Assembly: GCA_002077045.2 (NCBI GenBank)
Contig: KZ111152.1
Span: 1,201,413-1,224,135 of the forward strand
Reading direction: 5' to 3'
Source of the DNA: Rachicladosporium sp. CCFEE 5018
Lineage: Eukaryota > Ascomycota > Dothideomycetes > Cladosporiales > Cladosporiaceae
DNA length: 22,723 nt
The translations under genes and the position numbers were made by a program. Below are positions 16,719 through 22,723 of the stretch, piece by piece (the first letter of the stretch is position 1; the number at the start of each line of letters is the position of its first letter). The notes under the pieces were generated by a model. The model saw only the letters and a list, made by a program, of their open reading frames with translations. It did no database searches and was not told the origin of the DNA.

Positions 16719-17660
16719 ATGGCTCAGTGGTGGAAGCTTATCGATGTCGACGGCCGTGTTGAGGTAAAACATCTGTGTCGACTGGAAACAGTCTTGGAAG
16801 TGAATGTAGAGCTTGCAAGTAATCCTCGAACAGCGCACGGGCTAGGGACGGCATTCAGCGGCCATACCGTGTACATCAACCCGCCTTTAGAGACCTGTTT
16901 TGTTCAAATGCCCAGCTGACAATTCTCAACAGCAGAAGTGGTTTCTTCGCCACGTTGCCTCAGGAACTTCTGGACAACATCTTCCAGTCCCCGAATGACG
17001 ATGCGATCCTCTGCCTGGCCTTGGTATCTACATCATTCTATCGGCTTCTGTTCCCGCGCCTCCGCCATGCAATTCTGCGTCTGTCCTTACCCTGGCCGAA
17101 CGCGCGGGTGAGATCAATGGGTGCGGCCGCATCCTCGATCGACCCCACAGTCAATACTCGCTCTGGTCACCGGGACCTGGCGAGCCGGTCGCCAACGCGC
17201 AAGTCTCCCGGTGTGATAGAAGCGCGAGGTTATAGCGCACAGAAGCCGCTCTTCGCCTCGTTCAAGGCCGCGACCCGGGAGAGATAGTACTCTGCGGCCC
17301 TGCTGATTGCCCACTTACGCAGCTCACACATGTCTTCAAGGAAGAAGACTACGCTCGCTACCGACGGACTGTGGGCTGGCTTGCGGTCGATCCCGACACG
17401 ACCCTTCCAGCTGATATTCGGCGAAGGGGCCAGGACTCGGTAGCTATGTAGCGGACGGTAGTGCCCATGATGAAGCGTGTGTCGAGTCTGGGGCAGCTGA
17501 TCGACGTTTTGAGACTGGGGAGGATGGTGGAGGGTGCGGGTTTGCAAGGGTATGGCATGGGGAATATATCTGTGACCAGGCTGCGACGCTGAGTGAGAGA
17601 GGCAGTGACGAAGCAATCGCAGTAATTGGAGAGCAGTATCGTCATAGCCAATCCGAGCTG
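16719..17660 (+). pseudogene. F-box-like paralogue, copy 3 (frameshifted C-terminal part)
   Basis: The first exon is recognisable: MAQWWKLIDVDGRV from 16719, compared with MGQWWKLINVNKKV in copy 4. The F-box exon follows an acceptor (CTCAACAG, ending 16932) and reads SGFFATLPQELLDNIFQS, then AILCLALVSTSFYRLLFP. That frame ends at TAG 17286-17288. Homology resumes in another frame near 17326 with LTHVFKEEDYARYRRTV, matching LMYEFTEEDYDLCQRLI of copy 4, and again near 17485 with LGQLIDVL compared with LGHLIEVY. The loss of frame and divergence of the C-terminal half indicate a decaying copy. The first-exon donor is unclear. A shortened F-box product is conceivable. The right boundary is approximate. 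Confidence 0.65.
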
Positions 17661-17811
17661 GTAGCAAAAACCTTCCGCATGTCAGACGTCCAGTGACGCA
17701 TTTGCGCAGGGGGAATCTTCGAGCTGCGAATGTGCAGGAATGGGCGAAAAGCCTGCCACACTCACCGGTCAGGGCGCAAGGGATGGGTATGGCAGCCTGT
17801 CGAGTCTAGGG

Positions 17812-17817
17812 TATATA
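17812..17817 (+). promoter_or_regulatory. TATA box of the intact F-box-like gene
   Basis: GGGTATATAGG lies 82 bases before the ATG at 17894 and is shared with copy 3 (16666-16671), which supports its being the functional core promoter element. Confidence 0.5.
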
Positions 17818-17893
17818 GGATAAGTGTAGACTCGTCGGTTTATCACAATGCACCGCAATCCCTTGACCGCCGCATCCCAATCAAGATCTCGCA

Positions 17894-18834
17894 ATGGGTC
17901 AATGGTGGAAGCTCATCAACGTCAACAAGAAGGTCGAATGTCGGAACCGCGATCATCTCGAAGTTCTCTTGCGTGTCCTAAGACTCCGCAAAGTACGCAC
18001 TCCGGCTTGGCCAATTGCCGGGCTGCCAGATAGGTGAGCGACTTGTCTCTCTGTGGTTCATTGCTCGCCAGGACCCATAGTCACGGTCTGACGCTCGCCA
18101 GCTCAATCGGTGCCTTCATCGTCCTTCCTCCAGAGCTCGTCAGCGCCATCACGGTGCTCCTGGACCGTCAAGCCATCGTTTGCCTCGCCCTCACGTCGTC
18201 TTACTTCTACCGCCTTCTCATAAGCTCCTTCCGTCAAGCGGTCATCGCTCTCACCCCGGCATGGGCAGGCGATCGTATCGTCCACATAGGCGACTACGCC
18301 GAGTCTTCCCCACCTACATGCCCAGAGTTCGTATGCCAGCCATACAAATGGACTCCACAGCTCAGCGAAGCCGAGCAAGCAAAGGGCGAAGCAGCCGCAA
18401 ATCCCCTTTACCATCTCGTCCCTGAGCGACAGTCGGATGGTGCTCAGGTATATGGCTCATCTGTGTCGCCACTGGAGGCGCTAATGTACGAGTTCACCGA
18501 AGAGGACTACGATCTCTGTCAAAGACTGATTGAGCAGCTTACTCTCCCGGCCAGTGGACCGGCGGATAATGTGCTGCGGAATTTGGACTTGAGGGAGTAT
18601 GTACGCCTTGAAGTGCTGCCGCAGTCGGATGATATTGAGGATCTGGGGCATCTGATTGAGGTGTACATTACGTGGACTGACTCCCATTCGCGTGTGCATG
18701 ATAGGGTGGGATGCAAGGGGCCGTGGGCTGGGTGTAGACTTGACATCATCGATACGGTGGATTTCGAAGAGAGGCACGGGTGGAAGAATGTGACGGAAAA
18801 AGCGCTGGGCCTGGAGCCCGCCTGGATGAAATGA
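17894..18834 (+). CDS. F-box-like protein, copy 4 (intact member of the tandem array)
   Basis: Two exons, 17894-18033 and 18102-18834, with a 68-base intron (GTGAGC donor, TCTGAC branch-like, CGCCAG acceptor), give 290 residues. The start MGQWWKLINV fits a fungal family that begins MGQ(Y/W)W and carries an F-box after a short N-terminal segment. The F-box-like motif is at residues 53-95 (VLPPELVSAITVLLDRQAIV through LALTSSYFYRLL), followed by WAGDRIVHIG. Conserved blocks EEDYDLCQRLIEQL, VLRNLDLREYV, GPWAGCRLDIID and WKNVTEKALG follow. F-box proteins bind Skp1 and bring substrates to SCF ubiquitin ligases; the substrate here is unknown. A second, in-frame acceptor at 18071 would add ten residues. 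It lies downstream of three decayed paralogues and converges on the Nop13-like gene, 112 bases away. Confidence 0.8.
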
Positions 18835-18946
18835 GACATCGCAGCTGAGGGCGTGAGAGTGAGCAGCTGAGTCTGAGCATCATGGCAGTTCATAGTTTGT
18901 AACAGACAGCCGGTAGCCTAGAACAGAACGGCATTGGCTGCTGTCT

Positions 18947-20251
18947 CTAAGAAGCGAATGCAGTCTTCTTGCCAGTACCCTCGACAATCCCCGTCTTCGC
19001 CCTCTGCGCAGTAGCCAGTGCCTTTCCGGGCGCGACGTTGCGAGCGTCCTGATGCTTCTGTCTCCTGACCGCCTGGCGCTGATCGGGACCCATTTTAGCC
19101 ACTCTCCGCGGCACGTAAGCGCCCTTTTCGTCAGTAGACCCTGTGCGGTCGCGACGGTCGACCCTTGGTCCCCGTGTGCCAGTAACACCTTGCTTGTCTG
19201 CAGAGCCCTTTCCATAGCGCTTTTTATACCTCGTCTGCGCGTCCTCTGCGAACTCACATCGCAGCTCCCGACCTTGTAGACGGTTGATGAACCACTTGCG
19301 CTTCTTCTCCTTCTTGATCTTCTTCGCTCGCTCCGGCTCCTCTGCCTCGGCATCGCTTCCAACGTCCTCCTCATCATCGGCCTCAGGCTCCTTAAAGATG
19401 AAGCCCTTCACCGCAGCCTCCGCAGCCTCAACAGTCGTGAAGCGAACCCAAGCATATCCCTTGCACTTGCCCGAGTCAGGGAATGTAGCCATGAACACAT
19501 CCTCCACCACTCCAGCCTGCCCAAAATGCTCCTCCAGATCGTCCTTCGTCACGTCGAAAGTGAGATTGCCCACAAAGACCTTCTGACTGGGCGGCTTCTC
19601 CCCTTTGGCAAGTGCTTCCGCAGCATCAGCGCCTTCCTTCTTCAGCGCAGGATCCGGCCGGCCCTCAAAGCTCTTCGCGTCCTTGATCAGCACCGCCCGT
19701 CCTGTCATCAGCTTTTCGCTAACGCCAACAGCCTTCACCACATCCTTAGCAGTCTTGAAATCCACGTACGCGAAGCCCTTATTCTGCGGCTTAGGGCCCG
19801 GTCTCTGCGGTCCGCGATTGGGAGCGGGCTCAGGCATGTGCAGACGAGTAATGGAGTCGGACTCTATGTCTGCGTGGTCGAGGAAGAAGGTGCGGATGGC
19901 ATCTTTGGTCGCTGACCATGGCAGGTTGCCAATCCAGATGCCATGTTCACTGCGCTTTTGCTCGGCAGGGTTGTCTGGCACGGCTTGGCTCCTTGGCTTC
20001 GTATCTATAGCTTTCGTCGGCGCAGAATCTCCATCTGCGGCAGCGACGGCAGGATCAGTTGTGGTAGTAGTAACCTTGGTCTTCGCTTTCTTCTCCTTGC
20101 GCTTAGCCTTCTTGGACGGAGGTTCGGGAAGGTTGACATCGATTTCGAGCTCTTCTTCTGGTGGGACGATCGGGCGTTTGCGCTTTTGTGCTTTGAGCGC
20201 AGGGTCTGGACTGGAGGTTCGAGAGCGTGTGTCTATCTCACTGTCCGACAT
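18947..20251 (-). CDS. NOP13: Nop13-like nucleolar RNA-binding protein with two RRM domains
   Basis: A single exon of 434 residues. I chose the ATG at 20251-20249 because the sequence from MSDSEIDTRSRTSSPD on has typical acidic, phosphorylatable N-terminal character. In-frame ATGs further up to 20347 add an unconvincing 32 residues. Basic nuclear signals lie near 21-26 (AQKRKR) and 47-57 (KKAKRKEKKAK). RRM1 runs about 103-192, with RNP2 GIWIGNL and RNP1 NKGFAYVDF. RRM2 runs about 223-335, with KVFVGNL and CKGYAWVRF, and has an acidic/basic insertion (288-318) before its last strand. A basic Arg/Lys-rich tail follows (RYKKRYGKG and RRQKHQDARNVAPGKAL). The arrangement is that of yeast Nop13, a nucleolar factor of pre-60S ribosome biogenesis; Nop12 is the main alternative. 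Confidence 0.85.
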   Translation of the reverse strand: MSDSEIDTRSRTSSPDPALKAQKRKRPIVPPEEELEIDVNLPEPPSKKAKRKEKKAKTKVTTTTTDPAVAAADGDSAPTKAIDTKPRSQAVPDNPAEQKRSEHGIWIGNLPWSATKDAIRTFFLDHADIESDSITRLHMPEPAPNRGPQRPGPKPQNKGFAYVDFKTAKDVVKAVGVSEKLMTGRAVLIKDAKSFEGRPDPALKKEGADAAEALAKGEKPPSQKVFVGNLTFDVTKDDLEEHFGQAGVVEDVFMATFPDSGKCKGYAWVRFTTVEAAEAAVKGFIFKEPEADDEEDVGSDAEAEEPERAKKIKKEKKRKWFINRLQGRELRCEFAEDAQTRYKKRYGKGSADKQGVTGTRGPRVDRRDRTGSTDEKGAYVPRRVAKMGPDQRQAVRRQKHQDARNVAPGKALATAQRAKTGIVEGTGKKTAFAS

Positions 20252-21146
20252 GATCGGTGCTGTCTGTGAGCTGGCTTCAAGGGGGGTCGATGGATTCCTG
20301 AAGATCAGTTCGTGCATTCGCAAAAGTTGCCGCATTTTTTGCTGCATGACTCAAGTAAGGTGGAACGACTTCCGCCATTTGGGCCCTCCGCCTGTGATCT
20401 TCCTCCAATCCACCTACATCTGACCTTGATCCAATACCTACGCCACCGGGCCTACCTTCAAGGAGGGCTGGGCATGAGGCTGACAATACACTCAACCTTT
20501 CCCTTCCGACGGCGTTATGACTACACTTCACCAACTTTGACCATGGCTGCACAACGCCGGTGTCCCATCCAAATCGCGTACAATCCGAGCAAGACCTCAG
20601 GCGCGACATGCTCGAAGCGATTGGTCATGATCGACAGTGGCTCCGTACCTCTGCTCGTCTCAGTGGCACCGTCCTCGCCATGAAGTCCACCGAGTCCTCA
20701 GCGAGACATGTTACTGGCATAGCTCGCACGTTAGGACGTCCTACACATTTCATGGTGGCCAATCGCAAGGGAGGTTGTCACAATTCCTCCAGGTAATGGT
20801 CTAGCCATCATAAAGCTCCATTCCGCTGGCTTGCGACTCGACTGAGATTCCGCTACACACGTGGACACAGCATTGGAAACGCCAAGCCAGCCAGTGCTGC
20901 AAGCCGTCTGCACTCCCCTGTCACCCAATCAAACGCTAGTCTGGCAACCTCTTGGGCATCGTGAGTACGGTGATGTCGTCGTGCATGCTTTCCTCTGCTA
21001 TCAATGGTATCACACAAAGTGCGCAATGCGCTGCAAATGTAAGCAGTAATTTCAATTCGCCGCCATCTCCTTCTCTTATCTCGTCGCTGTCGCAAGGTCA
21101 TGCAATCGCATCTGCATTGAGCCCCATTAAGCTAAACCACGCCAAG
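20252..21146. promoter_or_regulatory. Divergent promoter region with possible unannotated 5' exons of the plus-strand gene
   Basis: About 895 bases between divergent starts. The left part should be the Nop13 promoter. A plus-strand frame from an ATG at 20608 (MLEAIGHDRQWLRTSARLSG and on) has C-ending codons typical of coding sequence here. It reaches a GTAATG donor at 20793, resumes after CACAG (20870), and meets a GTGAGT donor at 20961. Splicing that donor to the acceptor ending at 21046 (GTAAGCAG) runs in frame into the gene at 21147. I recognise no domain, so this is offered only as a possible 5' extension. An ATG in good context (GACCATGG, 20543) opens a separate short frame. Confidence 0.35.
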
Positions 21147-21971
21147 ATGTCTTCATACCATCCGCGCCGCCACCGCTCGACCTCACACGATCGCACATCT
21201 CATCGCGGCACACCCAAAGAACCTCGTCGCGACTCCTACATGCGCTCCTACTCCCCAGGCGGCACCGAATACCCCAGCTTCCCTCCGCCGCCAAGATCAG
21301 AGACTCAACGGGAAGCCTCACCGACCGGCACAGCTGCTTCACGCGGCGCATCGCAATACGCACTAGCACCCTACGACGAAGAAAAGGCCTACGCAGAGTA
21401 CACCCGCGTCTACGGCCCCGAAGAACCTTACCCACCACCGCCACCGCGGAGCGAAGCAAGCACCCAATACGCGCCAAGGCGCCTTCGATCACCCAGTCCA
21501 CTTTCAGATGATCTTACGGCCTACTCTGGTCCGCGTCGAAGACAGTACGTGGATTACGATGACGATCGGACGGTGTCTACTCGCTACTCGCCGCCTCCGT
21601 CATCGTATGCGTCCAGGCGAACAAGACGGCGGTCGCTGCACTCTCCCTCGCCACCCAAGGAGACGGAAAATGCGATCACATCGTCGCTAATCGGTGGCGC
21701 GAGTGGCGCGTACCTGGGCAACCGGCTGATTGGTAGAGGTGCACTGGGGACGCTGGGAGGCGCTGTAGTGGGAGCGTTGGGCGTGAAAGCTATTGATCTT
21801 CTGGATGAGAAGAGGAAAGGTAAGCACGCGGAGAGCCCGCGGCGACGCAGGACAGACGACCTGAGGGGGAGTGAGTACGGGTATGAGAGTAGCGAACGAG
21901 GGACTTCGAGGTATTCTGAGCGGCCGAGGTATGGTAGGCGGAGAAGCTACTCGGTGGACACGCATCGATGA
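21147..21971 (+). CDS. Arg/Ser/Pro-rich protein with glycine-zipper hydrophobic segment
   Basis: 274 residues from the ATG at 21147 (context GCCAAGATGT). Residues 1-165 are disordered and rich in Arg, Ser, Pro and Tyr, with SP and RS motifs (RRLRSPSPLSD, RRRSLHSPSPPKE). Residues about 172-222 contain ITSSLIGGASGAYLGNRLIG and then GALGTLGGAVVGALGVKAID. This is a pair of short hydrophobic helices with Gly every fourth residue, the glycine-zipper pattern of small membrane-inserting domains. A basic tail follows (KRKGKHAESPRRRR) with more RS/RY motifs. Such proteins are common and uncharacterised in filamentous ascomycetes. The frame stays open upstream past 20973 and could be extended by spliced 5' exons. 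The function is unknown; I suggest membrane association through the zipper segment. Confidence 0.72.
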   Translation: MSSYHPRRHRSTSHDRTSHRGTPKEPRRDSYMRSYSPGGTEYPSFPPPPRSETQREASPTGTAASRGASQYALAPYDEEKAYAEYTRVYGPEEPYPPPPPRSEASTQYAPRRLRSPSPLSDDLTAYSGPRRRQYVDYDDDRTVSTRYSPPPSSYASRRTRRRSLHSPSPPKETENAITSSLIGGASGAYLGNRLIGRGALGTLGGAVVGALGVKAIDLLDEKRKGKHAESPRRRRTDDLRGSEYGYESSERGTSRYSERPRYGRRRSYSVDTHR

Positions 21972-22206
21972 GATCGTGTTCTCAATCACTAGCGCATTGC
22001 AGATCGGCCCTTTCTCATCTACGCTCGGATATACACATTTCAAGGTCGTTCAGACGGGCCCCACGTTCAGTGCCACAGTCATTCTTTCCCTTGCAGTCAA
22101 TCACTTCACCTGCACGGCTGCTTCTGCAGTGGGGCTTAGGGCAGATCATTTGGTTTGCATTTTGTGAACACACCGCCTATGCAAATTGACCTAGACACCC
22201 AGTACA
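21972..22206. other. Short convergent 3' intergenic region
   Basis: These 235 bases lie between the convergent ends of the glycine-zipper gene and the permease. I see no gene or repeat in it. Confidence 0.4.
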
Positions 22207-22723
22207 CTACAACCTCGCATCATGTCCCTCGACACTGCTCCCACTACTCCGATCATTCTTTTCGCCGCCACTGACCTCCGGCCGCTTCTCTCCAGTACCA
22301 ACCTCAGCACCATCCAGCGTCCTCCCCGACGCATAGGACTCCTCATCCTCCGGTCTCTTCCAAAAGTCGCGCTTTCCATGAGCTGCCCTTACCATCCAGG
22401 GCGGTAGGATCCCCACCCTCGAGTTTGTAAGTCCACGGTTCCTTCAATTCCTTCTCGGGAACTTCAATCCTCCCGCCCGACACTTTTTCGATCACCCACA
22501 CTCCGCCATTGAGGATAATATAGCTTACGATCGAAGCAATTAATCCATATGCGATGCTATAGGAAAAAGGCATGATGGCGATGGCCAGGAATGCAGGAAT
22601 TGCGTCGCCGAGGTAGCGCCAGTTGATCTGGGTGACGGCTTTCGCCATCATTGCGCCAACGATGATGAGCGTACAGCCTGTTGCCCAAGGTGGAATCGAA
22701 GCGAAGATCGGCGCGAAGAAGAT
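22207..22723 (-). CDS. azgA: AzgA-like adenine/guanine (purine) permease, C-terminal part, frameshifted
   Basis: Enters from the right edge on the minus strand. It reads PPWATGCTLIIVGAMMAKAV, then QINWRYLGDAIPAFLAIAIM and PFSYSIAYGLIASIVSYIIL, the last membrane helices of the AzgA branch of nucleobase transporters (hypoxanthine, adenine and guanine uptake at the plasma membrane). After EPWTYKLEGG (near 22415) the frame runs into unrelated residues and a stop at 22343-22345. The +1 frame gives GILPPWMVRAAHGKRDFW and on to TAG at 22207-22209, which fits the expected cytosolic C-terminus. The switch falls on a run of four G (22411-22414), where one G too many would explain it. No intron is possible there because the residues are contiguous. 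It could be an assembly error or a real frameshift that replaces the tail; the permease core is unaffected. Confidence 0.88.

Noticed and set aside
17230..17667. Minus-strand open frames opposite F-box-like copy 3
   Set aside because: Low-complexity His/Ser/Pro translation opposite the decayed copy; the plus strand has clear homology to copy 4.
20853..21101. Minus-strand frame in the region before the glycine-zipper gene
   Set aside because: No domain; composition is a mirror of the plus-strand leader; no start or splice evidence.

Overview
This window is nuclear DNA of a filamentous ascomycete. The evidence is gene content (PKA regulatory subunit, eIF2-beta, Nop13-type RRM protein, AzgA-type purine permease, CBM48/Crp1-like protein), short spliceosomal introns of about 46-113 nt with GTGAGT/GTATGT/GTAAG donors and CTAAC/CTGAC-like branch points, compact intergenic spaces, and no operons or bacterial ribosome sites. 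A Dothideomycete is my inference from the style of the sequence; it is not proven here.

Layout, left to right. (1) <1-1172 (+) is the 3' part of a membrane acyltransferase-3 gene. 1641-3149 (+) is a type II membrane-anchored luminal protein of a conserved but unnamed fungal family. (2) 3193-4462 (-) is a two-exon microsomal-type epoxide hydrolase. (3) 5210-6622 (-) is the cAMP-dependent protein kinase regulatory subunit with a long Gly/Ser linker. 7193-7834 or 7891 (-) is a small RG-rich protein squeezed against the end of the next gene. (4) 7956-11148 (-) is a four-exon, 979-residue protein with an N-terminal AMPK/Crp1-type glycogen-binding (CBM48) domain and a long tail of about 110-residue repeats. 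(5) 11967-13042 (-) is eIF2-beta (three exons in my model), divergent from 13257-13651 (+), a small Mim2-like mitochondrial outer-membrane import factor. (6) 14017-18834 (+) is a head-to-tail array of four F-box-like paralogues. Only the last (17894-18834) is intact; the first three carry frameshifts and stops but keep the same splice-acceptor landmark. (7) 18947-20251 (-) is a Nop13-like nucleolar two-RRM protein. 21147-21971 (+) is a disordered Arg/Ser/Pro-rich protein with a glycine-zipper hydrophobic segment and possible extra 5' exons. 22207->22723 (-) is the C-terminal end of an AzgA-like purine permease with a one-base frameshift.

Most of the window is ordinary housekeeping sequence (translation, ribosome biogenesis, cAMP signalling, mitochondrial import). 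The less ordinary parts are the decaying F-box-like tandem array, the repeat-expanded CBM48 protein, the permease frameshift and several uncertain 5' ends. I see no tRNA, rRNA, transposon, CRISPR array or complete secondary-metabolite cluster.
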